Source: Methylobacterium currus (GTDB lineage: Bacteria; Pseudomonadota; Alphaproteobacteria; Rhizobiales; Beijerinckiaceae). Taken from it: a stretch of DNA of 64,000 bases. A program made the translations under genes and the position numbers. Location of the stretch: contig NZ_CP028843.1 of NCBI RefSeq assembly GCF_003058325.1, positions 4,891,001 through 4,955,000 on the forward strand, in the 5' to 3' direction. Each line of letters opens with the position of its first letter. The stretch's first letter is position 1. The notes under the pieces are model-generated. The model did not search any database, was not told the origin of the DNA, and was given only the letters and a program-made list of their open reading frames with translations. This document shows, piece by piece, positions 49,978 through 58,289 of the stretch.

Positions 49978-50792
49978 GGGGGGCCTCCGGCGCCCGCGGC
50001 GATCTCGGCCAGGAGCCGCACCACGGCCTCGACCTCCGCCGCGTCGGAGAGGGCCGGCACCGTGTCGACGTCCGACAGAACCGGGCGGCCGTCGATCCGC
50101 GCGAACACGAATTCGGCCAGCCGGTAGCCGGCGGAACGGCCGAGCCGGCGGCAGGCCTCGCCGAAGGTGCCGGCGAGCGAGCCGCCGATGAAGGTCCCGG
50201 CGACCAGCACCCGCCCGAGGGTCGGACCGCCTCCCGCCAGGGGATCATGGGAGGCCGGCAGGCCCGGAAGGGCGGGGCTTGTGACGAAGCCCCGCGACGA
50301 CGCATCCGCCGGCAGCAGCCGCCCCGCGGTCGCGTGGGCGTCCCGCGGGACCGGCAGGCCATGGGCCGCCGCATCCCGCATCCAGGCGCGAAGCGGGCGC
50401 GGGCCGCCGAGCCAGGTCCAGGGCCCGGCCGGGTTGACCAGCCGCGGGCCGAAACCCGCCAGCCAGCTCGCCAGCAGGGCCTGGAGCTCGGCGGCGGCGT
50501 AGTCGCGGTCCTTCGGGGACGAGCGCGCGAAGCGCGGCAGCGGCGGCAGGGCGAGCACCCGGTCGAGGACGCCGCGCACCTGACGGGAGTCGATCACCGC
50601 GCCGCCGGGAGGCGCGAGCAGGGTCTGCACCGCGCCGTCGGGCGCCACGCCGTGCCGCCAGCGTCCCTGCACGAGGTGCCCGGCGGTGAGCTGCACGACC
50701 CGCCCCGCCCCGTAGCGCCCCGCCAGCGCGGCGGCGACCGCGCCGGCGGCGGCGTCGCCCGCCTCGGCGAGGACGAGGAAGTCGGGCGTCAC
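49974..50792 (-). CDS. Degenerate ATP-grasp-like partner protein
   Basis: A 272-residue protein whose two ends resemble those of the neighbouring ligase. AELQALLASWLAGFGPRLVN (about 101-120) and GLPVPRDAHAT (145-155) match the ligase's pre-ATP-grasp block; CRRLGRSAGYRLAEFVFARI and VLSDVDTVPALSD match its C-terminal block. The middle is about 30 residues shorter and lacks the ATP lysine (FKST) and the metal ligands: GIDL has become AEFVF and FEANP has become SDVDTVP. It is therefore probably a non-catalytic partner, perhaps for substrate recognition. It overlaps its neighbours by 4 bp on both sides. Confidence 0.7.
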   Translation of the reverse strand: MTPDFLVLAEAGDAAAGAVAAALAGRYGAGRVVQLTAGHLVQGRWRHGVAPDGAVQTLLAPPGGAVIDSRQVRGVLDRVLALPPLPRFARSSPKDRDYAAAELQALLASWLAGFGPRLVNPAGPWTWLGGPRPLRAWMRDAAAHGLPVPRDAHATAGRLLPADASSRGFVTSPALPGLPASHDPLAGGGPTLGRVLVAGTFIGGSLAGTFGEACRRLGRSAGYRLAEFVFARIDGRPVLSDVDTVPALSDAAEVEAVVRLLAEIAAGAGGPP

Positions 50793-52711
50793 GGCTGCGG
50801 CGCGTCGAGGGCGAACTTCGCCGTCCGGTCGCCGTGGTGCAGCGGCCCCGGCGAGGCGGAGGACGGCATCCCGTGATCGGCCCCGCCCGGAAGGTCGGGG
50901 CGCCGGTCCGCGCCGATGAAGGGCTCGGCCCCGCCGGACGCGCCCAGGCCCGCCTCGAGGGCTTCGAGCCGCTGCTCGATCGCCAACAGGGCGGTGAGCA
51001 GCGCGTCCTCCCCGCCGCCCGGCGCAGCGGTGCCCGCCCCCATGCTGCCGGCTCCCCGATCCGGGCCCTGCGGCGAGACCGGGACGTCGCGCGCGTCCTT
51101 GACGACGGATTTTTCCCGCAGATCCTTTGTATCCTTGATGCTCTCCTTGCGATCCTTGGAATCCTTCACGGCTGTCTTGTCGCGGGCATCCTTGATCTCC
51201 TTGACGTGCTCCTTGCCGTCCTTGTGTTCCTTGACGGCTGTCTTGTCGCGGGCATCCTTGAATTCCTTGACGGTTTCCTTGTTGTCCTTGATCGTTTCCT
51301 TGAGGATGCCCTTGCTGCTGACCCGCACCACCGCGGACATGGTCGGGCCGGCGGCGGAGATGCTCGTCACCGAGACCAGGGTCGGCTGCCCCCCGTAGGA
51401 GTTGGAATTGGGCGCGCTGCTGCCGGTGAAGGCGGTGTTGTTGGCCCCGCCCGGATAGGGGTCCCCGGCATCGCCGCGATTTGCCGCGCGTTCGAGGTCG
51501 CGCTTGCCGTCGGCCTGGACCAGGCCGACCTTGTAATGCGACTCGTCGGTGTTGCTCGTCTGGCTCTCGTCGATGTGCCAGATCAGCAGGCCCGCCCCCG
51601 GCAGGCCTTCATCGTATCCGGTGCGCTGGCGGTTCTCGAGCAGGAAGTATTCCGGGCCGCCGCCGCCATCCTTCCACAGCCGGTGGACGTTGCGGCTGGC
51701 CTTCACGTCCGGAATCGTCACCGTGCCGGCGGCCGTGACGTTGGTGGTGGTGGCCCAGCCCTGCTGGATCTTGCACCAGGCCGAGGGGTGGGCGGGGATG
51801 TCGCCGCCGCCGTTCCAGGACCCGCCGCCCATCAGGCACCAGTTCCCGACGCCCTCGGAGGTGTCGTCGGTGTCGTACAGGTCCGGGAAGCCGAACAGCA
51901 GGTGGCCGAGCTCGTGGGCGCAGACGCCGATGCGGCAATCCTCCGGGATCGTCAGGTAGGCGAAGATCTGCTTGCCGTCCGCGGGGCGAGCGCTCGGGAG
52001 CGTCCATTTGTGGGACCAGATGTCGCCGGGATGACCGGTCTGCTCGCCGCCGCCGCCGGCATGGACCACGATGAAGGCGTCCACGAACCCGTTGCCGTCA
52101 TTGTCGTAGAGGCCGAAATTCACCGAGCCGTCGGCCGCCGCCGCGGCGTCGTTCGCCATCACGTTGGCCCGGGCCTCGCCGGAGGGTCGGCCGATGCCGA
52201 AATTGTTGTTGGCGTACCAGGCCAGCGTCTGCGGCAGGCGGAACGGTCCCACCACCTCGCCGGCCAGGTCGACGAGGCCGCCCGTGACCTCGCGGTAGTA
52301 TTCCTTGACGCTGCCATGCGGCAGGGAGCCGGTCGAGAAGAACAGGTCGCGGAAATGGTCGGCCGATTGCGCCATCGGCTTGTCCGAATAGTCGACGAGG
52401 ACGACAATCACCCGGACGGTGCCGCGCAGCGGCGCACGCTCCAGCGCGGCGGCGGCGACCGCCCGCTGCGGCGTGCCCAGGGGGAATTGTTCGGGCGGGA
52501 TGATCACGCCGTCGTTGAAGCCGAGCTTGCGCGGCAGGCGGCTGAGCGCGAGGATTCCCGCCAGCGGCGCGCCGCTCGAGCGGAGCTGGGCGAGTTCCGC
52601 CTTGAGCCGGTCCCTCAGCTCGGGGCTCGGGGCCACCGCGCAGAAATCCGACCAGACGGCGATCGCGGCCCGGCGCGTCTCGGGCTCGCACCCGCAGAAG
52701 CTCTTGCGCAT
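50789..52711 (-). CDS. M6-family metalloprotease with charged repeat and distinctive C-terminal tail
   Basis: A 640-residue protein starting MRKSFCGCEPETRR behind GGGAGGA, without a Sec signal. A propeptide-like N-terminus (1-95) precedes the immune-inhibitor-A type catalytic domain: calcium-site-like DNDGNGFVDAF (203-213), zinc motif HELGH (266-270) with GFPDLYD, and WCLMGGGSWNGGGD. A beta domain runs to about 468. Residues 471-542 are a Lys/Asp/Glu/Thr repeat with a 22-residue period (two copies beginning ARDKTAVK). Then come a short coiled coil (ALLTALLAIEQRLEALEAGL) and a tail with EPFIGADRRPDL. First gene of a four-gene coupled operon. Confidence 0.88.
   Translation of the reverse strand: MRKSFCGCEPETRRAAIAVWSDFCAVAPSPELRDRLKAELAQLRSSGAPLAGILALSRLPRKLGFNDGVIIPPEQFPLGTPQRAVAAAALERAPLRGTVRVIVVLVDYSDKPMAQSADHFRDLFFSTGSLPHGSVKEYYREVTGGLVDLAGEVVGPFRLPQTLAWYANNNFGIGRPSGEARANVMANDAAAAADGSVNFGLYDNDGNGFVDAFIVVHAGGGGEQTGHPGDIWSHKWTLPSARPADGKQIFAYLTIPEDCRIGVCAHELGHLLFGFPDLYDTDDTSEGVGNWCLMGGGSWNGGGDIPAHPSAWCKIQQGWATTTNVTAAGTVTIPDVKASRNVHRLWKDGGGGPEYFLLENRQRTGYDEGLPGAGLLIWHIDESQTSNTDESHYKVGLVQADGKRDLERAANRGDAGDPYPGGANNTAFTGSSAPNSNSYGGQPTLVSVTSISAAGPTMSAVVRVSSKGILKETIKDNKETVKEFKDARDKTAVKEHKDGKEHVKEIKDARDKTAVKDSKDRKESIKDTKDLREKSVVKDARDVPVSPQGPDRGAGSMGAGTAAPGGGEDALLTALLAIEQRLEALEAGLGASGGAEPFIGADRRPDLPGGADHGMPSSASPGPLHHGDRTAKFALDAPQP
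51086..51301 (-). repeat. DNA coding for the 22-residue charged repeat
   Basis: Within the M6 protease gene, a 66-bp unit occurs twice in full and partly on each side. The block GGCTGTCTTGTCGCGGGCAT (plus strand) is identical at about 51170 and 51236. The protein text is KETIKDNKETVKEFKD, then two 22-residue units starting ARDKTAVK, then LREKSVVKDARD. Confidence 0.85.
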
Positions 52712-53318
52712 GTCACGTCCTCCCTGTCGTCGAGCTTGCCGTTGTCGAGCTCGATCATCCTTCCCGCGCGCGGCCGGCGCTGCGCACGCAACGTCCTGGC
52801 GCGACACCCGACGGCCGCCCGACCGGACGCCGCATGCGCGAGATCGGCCCTCCGTCCAAGGCTGCCGGCCCGCTCCGAGCGAACACGGGCGGCATGGCGT
52901 GCAGGTACAGGGCCGCTCACACGTCAGTCGGGGGCGACATGATCCTTGCGTTGTTCTGCGAACGATTCATGATCTGAAAAATAACGCCCGAAATCGCCCG
53001 CCCTTAAAAACGTCCTGCGATGCGATATAAAAAATACAGACTTGGGAAATGAAATTAATACAAATCACATTAAATAAAAATGATTTTTCATGTGGCTTCC
53101 TGCCTATTGTTTCTATAAATATTCTTGATTTCTGCGGCAAGATCGTATCTTTATTCAACTATAGCGCTTCACAATGTTATTTGCAACCATTCCGCGCACA
53201 ATCGGCATGGATGCACAATCGATATTGCGGTTAAATGAGACTTTATCCCTCATTTGAAGGATGCGTGGGGACGAGATCGTGATGCGACGGATGCCCGTCC
53301 GCCCCGCAGAGACGGCGG
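52712..53318. other. Gene-free region with a sharply AT-rich core
   Basis: 607 bp between the M6 operon start and the next leftward gene. From about 52970 to 53260 the base composition drops far below the rest of the window (runs such as AAATTAATACAAATCACATT). A small dyad AAATGAG/CTCATTT is at 53233-53255. Short frames on both strands (63 and 61 codons) lack ribosome sites and look random. It likely carries the promoter of the M6 operon and may include foreign DNA. Confidence 0.6.
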
Positions 53319-54602
53319 TCAGACACGCGCATCCGTCAGGTGCGCGAGCTGGGCCCCTATCTCGTAGACGGCCTCCTTCAACCGCCGGCGCGGCGCCGGG
53401 ACGGGGTCGGTGACCGGGAGGGGCAGGTCGTCATCGCCGATCGCGCCCTGGACGAGCCCGGCGAGGCAGCGACCGAAGACGGTGCCGGGGGCGATGCCTC
53501 TTCCATTGTAGCCGCTGAACGAGATCACGTTCCGCCCGAGGCGATGGAAGCGCGGCAGGTTGTTGGTGGTCATGCCGATCTGGCCGTACCACTCGGTCTC
53601 GAACGGCACGCCTGCGAGTTGCGGGAACAGCCGGGCGAGGGCCCGCCGGCCCCAGTCGCGGTGGATCGCCAGGCCCGGTCCGCGCAGGGCGCCGACGCTG
53701 CCGAAGACCAGCCGGCCCTGGCGGTCGAACCGGAAGGAGCTCAGCACGCTCTTCGTGTCCCAGGCGCCCTGGCGCTCGGGCAGGATCGAGCGGCGCAGAT
53801 TGTCGCCCAGCGGCGCGGTCGCCATGTTGAAATACGGCAGATGGACGAGCTCCGCCCGGATCTCCGGCCAGACCACGCTCGTATAGGCGTTGGTCGCCAC
53901 GATGACGTGGGCCGCCTCGACGCGGCCCTGCGGGGTGTCGAGGCGCCAGCCCCCGCCCTCGGCGGTCACGGCGACGACCGGGCTTGCCGTGTGGATCCGG
54001 GCGCCGGCCGCGATCGCCGCCGCGGCGAGGCCGCGCGCATAGGCGAGCGGCTGGATCGTGCCGGCCCGGGCGTCGAGGAGCGCGCCCGCATAGGCTCGGG
54101 TCCCGACCATCCGCGCCGTCTCCTCGGCGTCGAGCAGCCGGACCGGGGCGCCCCGCGCCTGCCATTGCCGGGCGCGCTCCTGCAACTCGGCGAGACCCGT
54201 CCGGCCGACGGCGCAGTGCAGCGTGCCCCGGCGCTCAGGCTCGCAGGCGATGCCGTGCCGCTCGATGAGGTCGAAGACGGCAGCGGGCGCCTCGCCGAGG
54301 AGATCGAGGAGGCGTGAGCCGTAGCGCTCGCCAAGTTCGCCCGGCAGGTCGTCCGGCATGACCCACATCCCGGCATTGACGAGCCCGACATTCCGGCCCG
54401 AGCCGCCGAACCCGATCTCGACCCCTTCGAGGAGGGCGACGCGGGCGCCGCCCTGCGCGAGGTGGAGCGCCGCGGACAAGCCGGTGAACCCGCCGCCCAC
54501 GATCGCCACGTCGACCGCGATCCGCCCGTCGAGGGGCGTCGTCGGCGGGGCCGGCGGAGCCGAGCGCTCCCAGAGGCCGTGGCTGCGCGGATCGTCGTTC
54601 AT
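53319..54602 (-). CDS. FAD-dependent amine/amino-acid oxidoreductase (DadA/PuuB-like)
   Basis: A 427-residue DAO-fold enzyme. FAD Rossmann motif VDVAIVGGGFTGLSAALHLA (about 30-49), GFGGSGRNVGLVNAG near residue 66 (the flavin-contact segment of this family), and the C-terminal FSGYNGRGIAPGTVFGR. It resembles gamma-glutamylputrescine oxidase and related enzymes that oxidise amines or N-alkylated amino acids. No catabolic neighbours are present, so substrate is open. It reads toward the AT-rich gap. Confidence 0.9.
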   Translation of the reverse strand: MNDDPRSHGLWERSAPPAPPTTPLDGRIAVDVAIVGGGFTGLSAALHLAQGGARVALLEGVEIGFGGSGRNVGLVNAGMWVMPDDLPGELGERYGSRLLDLLGEAPAAVFDLIERHGIACEPERRGTLHCAVGRTGLAELQERARQWQARGAPVRLLDAEETARMVGTRAYAGALLDARAGTIQPLAYARGLAAAAIAAGARIHTASPVVAVTAEGGGWRLDTPQGRVEAAHVIVATNAYTSVVWPEIRAELVHLPYFNMATAPLGDNLRRSILPERQGAWDTKSVLSSFRFDRQGRLVFGSVGALRGPGLAIHRDWGRRALARLFPQLAGVPFETEWYGQIGMTTNNLPRFHRLGRNVISFSGYNGRGIAPGTVFGRCLAGLVQGAIGDDDLPLPVTDPVPAPRRRLKEAVYEIGAQLAHLTDARV

Positions 54603-54782
54603 GGCTCGTCAACTCTCGGGACTAGACTGTCGGGACCGACACGGATCGCCCGGCGCGACAGGCATAGCCGATCTCGGGGCTGGAGGCGCAAGGCCGGTCG
54701 GCCGCGTGCCAGACATCGATACCAGGACCGAGAACGCGGGACGCTATCGGGAAGCGCGACCGCACCTGACGCCCCGTCCGCC

Positions 54783-54796
54783 TTGCGCTGGATCAA
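54783..54796. promoter_or_regulatory. FNR/FixK-type box 1
   Basis: TTGCGCTGGATCAA has the TTG-N8-CAA form with one perfect ATCAA half. It lies 57 bp upstream of the 68-residue membrane protein start. The 18 bases CTTGCGCTGGATCAAGGC are identical to box 3. Confidence 0.65.
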
Positions 54797-54853
54797 GGCC
54801 CCCACCGCGGACGCGGCCATCATGGCACCCGCATCCAGCCATGGGAGACGGTG

Positions 54854-55060
54854 ATGACGATGGTCGCGAAAGCTGCGGACGGGGTCGGCCTGCGCCATGT
54901 CGGCATGCCGAGGGGCACGGCCCGGCCGGCGCCCGTGATCGAAGACGGGGCGACGGTCGAGGACATCTCCCGCTACCGGACGATCGGCAGCGGCGCGGCC
55001 CTGGTCGCCGCGATCGGCGCGGCCCTCCTGGTGACCGGCCTTATCCGGATCGTCCTCTGA
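54854..55060 (+). CDS. Small single-helix membrane protein
   Basis: A 68-residue protein starting at ATG behind GGGAG; a GTG directly upstream is an alternative. The first 40 residues are hydrophilic (VGLRHVGMPRGTARPAPVIE) and the end is one membrane helix (about 45-67). It is the first gene after FNR-type box 1 and precedes the channel-like gene. No family is recognised. Confidence 0.6.
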   Translation: MTMVAKAADGVGLRHVGMPRGTARPAPVIEDGATVEDISRYRTIGSGAALVAAIGAALLVTGLIRIVL

Positions 55061-55210
55061 GCAGATCTCGCGAACGTGGCGGCCGGTTTTGCGGCGACAA
55101 TCCGCGACATGACAAGAATCCACGCGGACGCAGCGCGGGCCTGCCAACGCAAGTCCGCCGAGCGCCGGAATCGCCGATGGCGGGGTGAAGCTCCGCAGCA
55201 GGGCCGAACC

Positions 55211-55756
55211 ATGCTCGTCGTCCTGTCCACCAGCATCGTCCTCGTGGCCGTCACCATCCTGGTGCTCTACGAGACCCTGCGGCTGACGTCGGAGCACCTG
55301 GCCGACCTGCCGGTGCCGCCCCGCACGCGGATCATCGTCGTGGTGCTCGCGGCCTTCGTCGGGCACACGGCGGCGGTGTGGATCTATGCCGGCGCCTACT
55401 GGCTGCTGGTGCTCCGGCTCGGGCTCGGCGCGTTCTCGGGCGTGCCGGTCGAGTCCTTCGAGGATTGCCTGTTCGTCTCCGTCGTCGCCTACACGTCGCT
55501 CGGCTACGGCGACCACGCGCCCCTCGGCCATGCGAGGCTCCTGACCGGGGTCGAGGCGCTCAACGGTCTCTTGCTGATCGGCTGGTCCGCCTCCTTCACC
55601 TATCTGGCGATGGAGCGCTACTGGCCGCTGCACGGCAAGAAGTCGTTCCGCAGACCCTTCCGCAAGGCGATCCTGCCCGGGGCCGCCGGGCGCGAGCGCG
55701 GCGGCGAGGCTCAAGCCGGCCGGGAAGCCGTGCTTCCGCCGGCTGCGCCGCCGTGA
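55211..55756 (+). CDS. Potassium-channel-like membrane protein
   Basis: A 181-residue protein started at MLVVLSTSIVLVAVTILVLY. Three membrane segments (about 1-22, 38-65, 100-125) with a pore-loop-like segment before the last: VAYTSLGYGDHAP carries the TxGYGD-type selectivity filter of two-helix potassium channels. The C-terminal 45 residues are basic and low-complexity. The channel is probably a small ion channel of the Ion_trans_2 kind. It lies in the putative low-oxygen stress island. Confidence 0.8.
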   Translation: MLVVLSTSIVLVAVTILVLYETLRLTSEHLADLPVPPRTRIIVVVLAAFVGHTAAVWIYAGAYWLLVLRLGLGAFSGVPVESFEDCLFVSVVAYTSLGYGDHAPLGHARLLTGVEALNGLLLIGWSASFTYLAMERYWPLHGKKSFRRPFRKAILPGAAGRERGGEAQAGREAVLPPAAPP

Positions 55757-55792
55757 CCGTGTTCCGGCCGGCAGGCCGGCGCCGCCCTGACG

Positions 55793-56653
55793 TCAATGCG
55801 CCATCAGGACCGGCATGCGCGCGGACTCGATCACCTGGCGGGTGACACCGCCGAGCAGGAATTCGCGCACCCGGCTGTGGGTGTAGGCGCCGAGGGCCAG
55901 CAGGGTGGCGTCCTGGCGCTCCGCCGCCGCCAGGATGGCGGCTCCCACCGACGCCCCCTCCCCGACCGTCAGGATGCTGGCCTGGGCCACGATGCCGTGC
56001 CAGCGCAGATAGGCGCAGAGATCCGCGGCTTTCGCCTCCTCGGCGCGTCCGGTCCGCGCCTGCACCACCGTGACCCGGCTCGCCGCGCGCAGGAGCGCGA
56101 TCGACTGGCCGACGAGGCGCGTCCCCTCCAGGCTGCCGTTCCAGGCGATCACCACGTGCTCCAGGAGATCGTGGGGCACGGTCTCGCCCACCATCAGCGC
56201 GGGACGGCCGACCGAGAACAGGGCGGTGTCGAGGGCACGGCCGCTGAAGGGCTCGTCCGGGTCCGGCCGGTCGACGATGACGAGGTCGTTCACCCGGCCG
56301 GCCAGGGTCAGGACGCGCTCGACCTCGCCGGACCACTCGGTCCAGGTGGCGAAGGTGGCGTCCAGCCGCTCGACCTCCGGCATGAACGGCACCGCCTCGC
56401 GGGCGCACCAGGCCTGGAGCGCCGCCCGGCCCTCGGCGGCGGCCGCCCGCGTGCCCTCCCGGATGGCGGCGATGGTCGCGCTGGCGATCGGCGCCGTGCC
56501 GGCGAGCGCCGCCAGCACCTGCTCCGGCCCCGGGGCGATGAAGCCGACGCCGATATGGGCGTGCAGGCGCCGGCCCAGGCGCAGGGCGGCGTCGAGCCGG
56601 CGGGTCGCGTCGAGGCCGGGCGCGGTCGGGACGAGGAGGCAGCGCAGGAACAT
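55793..56653 (-). CDS. Universal stress protein, tandem UspA domains (A)
   Basis: A 286-residue protein with two UspA-like halves. The second half is better conserved and carries the ATP-binding type signature LALGAYTHSRVREFLLGGVT near its end, plus HVVIAWNGSLEGTRLVGQSI. It is the last gene of a leftward operon (Usp C, cytochrome c, this gene) that starts behind FNR-type box 2. Usp proteins of this type support survival under energy or oxygen limitation. Confidence 0.92.
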   Translation of the reverse strand: MFLRCLLVPTAPGLDATRRLDAALRLGRRLHAHIGVGFIAPGPEQVLAALAGTAPIASATIAAIREGTRAAAAEGRAALQAWCAREAVPFMPEVERLDATFATWTEWSGEVERVLTLAGRVNDLVIVDRPDPDEPFSGRALDTALFSVGRPALMVGETVPHDLLEHVVIAWNGSLEGTRLVGQSIALLRAASRVTVVQARTGRAEEAKAADLCAYLRWHGIVAQASILTVGEGASVGAAILAAAERQDATLLALGAYTHSRVREFLLGGVTRQVIESARMPVLMAH

Positions 56654-56668
56654 CGTCGGTCTCCCGGT

Positions 56669-57013
56669 TCAGCGTTCGAGGGACTTGAGGTAGGCGATGA
56701 GGGATTGCGCCTGGTCCGGATCGAACCGGAATTCGGGCATGCTCGGATGGCCGGTGCGGATGCCCTCGGCCAACGCCTCGGCCAGGTCCTCGACGGGATA
56801 GCGGTCGTGGAGGTCGCGGAAGGGCGGCGCGGCGAGCAGAGGGCTGGTGCCCGCGCGTCCGACGGCGTGGCAGCGGGCGCAATGGGTGCGGGCGAGCCTC
56901 CCGCCCTGATCGACCTGCCGATCCCAGGCCCGGGCAGGCCGGGACATGGGCAACGGCAAGGGCAGGGACAGGAGCGCGACGGCGCCCGCCGCGAGGAGGG
57001 ACCGGGTGCGCAT
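56669..57013 (-). CDS. Class I c-type cytochrome, small, periplasmic
   Basis: A 114-residue protein with a signal peptide (MRTRSLLAAGAVALLSLPLP). The haem motif is CARCH (THCARCHAVG, about residues 45-49) and the axial methionine is likely in GHPSMPEFRFDP, with the C-terminal helix QSLIAYLKSLER. It overlaps the preceding Usp gene by one base (TGATG) and is 15 bp from the next, so all three are co-transcribed. A cytochrome inside a Usp operon suggests a link to respiratory state. Confidence 0.92.
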   Translation of the reverse strand: MRTRSLLAAGAVALLSLPLPLPMSRPARAWDRQVDQGGRLARTHCARCHAVGRAGTSPLLAAPPFRDLHDRYPVEDLAEALAEGIRTGHPSMPEFRFDPDQAQSLIAYLKSLER

Positions 57014-57828
57014 CAATGGCTCATCAGGCAGCAGAGGGGGGTGGTGCGCAGGATGTCGCGGGTGACGCCGCCGAACACCCATTCGCGCAGGCGCGAATGG
57101 CCGTAGGCGCCCATCACCAGGAGGTCCGCGCCCTCGCGCTCGGCGAAGCGGAGCAGTTCCTCCGCGGCGTTCAGGCCCGAGCCCGGCAGCAGATGGGTCG
57201 TCGCCGCGACGCCGTGCCCCGCCAGGTACCGGGCCGTCGCCTCGGCGCCGCCGTGATGGGCGTCCGGCCCGACGGCCACGATCGCGATCCGCTCGGCGCC
57301 GGCGAGGAACGGACGGGCGTCGTGGACGGCACGGCGGGCTTCCCGCGTGTTCTTCCAGGCCACGACCACCCGCCTGGGCACGAACCGCTCGAGTCCGGGC
57401 GGCGTCACCAGGACCGGGCGGCCGGCCGCCATCAGCACGGCGCCGGCGGAGACGCCCAGCGGACCCGGATCCCCGTCGGCTGGCCCCTGCCGGCCGACGA
57501 CCACGAGGTCGGCGGCGCAGGCCTGCTCGACGAGGAAGGCCGAGGGCGAGGCCAGGGCGCCGTGCCAGGCGCGCTTCGCGGCGGCGCCGGCCTCGCGCTC
57601 GAACACGGCCTGCGCGGCCGCCAGCCGCTCGTGGGCCCGCTCCTCCTCGAGGGCGTAGAGGCGTTCGGCCTCGAGCCTGTCGCCGGCCGGCGCCGGGCCG
57701 GGAGGCGGGCAGGCCGCGACGCCGACGAGCCGCGCATCGCACGATGCGGCGAGGCCGGCGGCGAGCTGGATGCGGTCGGCGCAAGGCGCGCCGAGATCGA
57801 CCGATACCAGGATGGAGGAGAGCGTCAT
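57013..57828 (-). CDS. Universal stress protein, tandem UspA domains (C)
   Basis: About 271 residues from the second of two ATGs (MTLSSILVSVDLGAPC); GGGAG is 6 bases before it. Two UspA halves; the C-terminal half has LLVMGAYGHSRLREWVFGGV, the ATP-binding G-X2-G-X9-G(S/T) type signature. First gene of the leftward Usp-cytochrome-Usp operon, with FNR-type box 2 70 bp upstream. Confidence 0.9.
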   Translation of the reverse strand: MTLSSILVSVDLGAPCADRIQLAAGLAASCDARLVGVAACPPPGPAPAGDRLEAERLYALEEERAHERLAAAQAVFEREAGAAAKRAWHGALASPSAFLVEQACAADLVVVGRQGPADGDPGPLGVSAGAVLMAAGRPVLVTPPGLERFVPRRVVVAWKNTREARRAVHDARPFLAGAERIAIVAVGPDAHHGGAEATARYLAGHGVAATTHLLPGSGLNAAEELLRFAEREGADLLVMGAYGHSRLREWVFGGVTRDILRTTPLCCLMSH

Positions 57829-57897
57829 GACCATCTCCCGCGCCGGGGCCCGATGGCCCGGCGGGGATCACTCTCGCGCCCGGCCGCCCCCCGAGCC

Positions 57898-57911
57898 TTG
57901 ATTCACCGCAA
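57898..57911. promoter_or_regulatory. FNR/FixK-type box 2
   Basis: TTGATTCACCGCAA, of the TTG-N8-CAA form with a perfect TTGAT half, 70 bp upstream of the leftward Usp operon. Confidence 0.65.
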
Positions 57912-58275
57912 TCGTGCCGAAGCACCTCGCCCATGGACCGGAGGGCGAAGGTCGACACCGACGACGACGCGGGCAACGCTCTTCCCGCGAGGATCGACGT
58001 GGCCGCTACCATCGACGACGGGCAAGAAGAAGCGCGGCATCGACGCTCCGATCGGCAGTATGGCGGGAGCCGATGCTCTCACCCGCGCGGGCGCGCCGGA
58101 CGCGCGAAGCCCGCGATGGCCCTGTTCTGCCAAGAAGATCGAGCGGGTGCATTCGTTTTTGTTAGGTCGCTTGTTCCTGGCCACCGGTGTCGCCGCTGGT
58201 GGGCGGCGGCCCGAAGAAACCGCGGCGCGGTGCGGCTCCCCGATGCCCGACGCCGTGCGCTCTCCACCCCCCGGC

Positions 58276-58289
58276 TTGCGCTGGATCAA
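58276..58289. promoter_or_regulatory. FNR/FixK-type box 3
   Basis: TTGCGCTGGATCAA, identical to box 1, 59 bp upstream of the rightward Usp gene start, a distance fitting a class II activator site. Confidence 0.7.

Noticed and set aside
52967-53234. Two short frames (63 codons leftward, 61 rightward) in the AT-rich island
   Set aside because: They overlap each other, have no ribosome sites and simply reflect AT-rich DNA.
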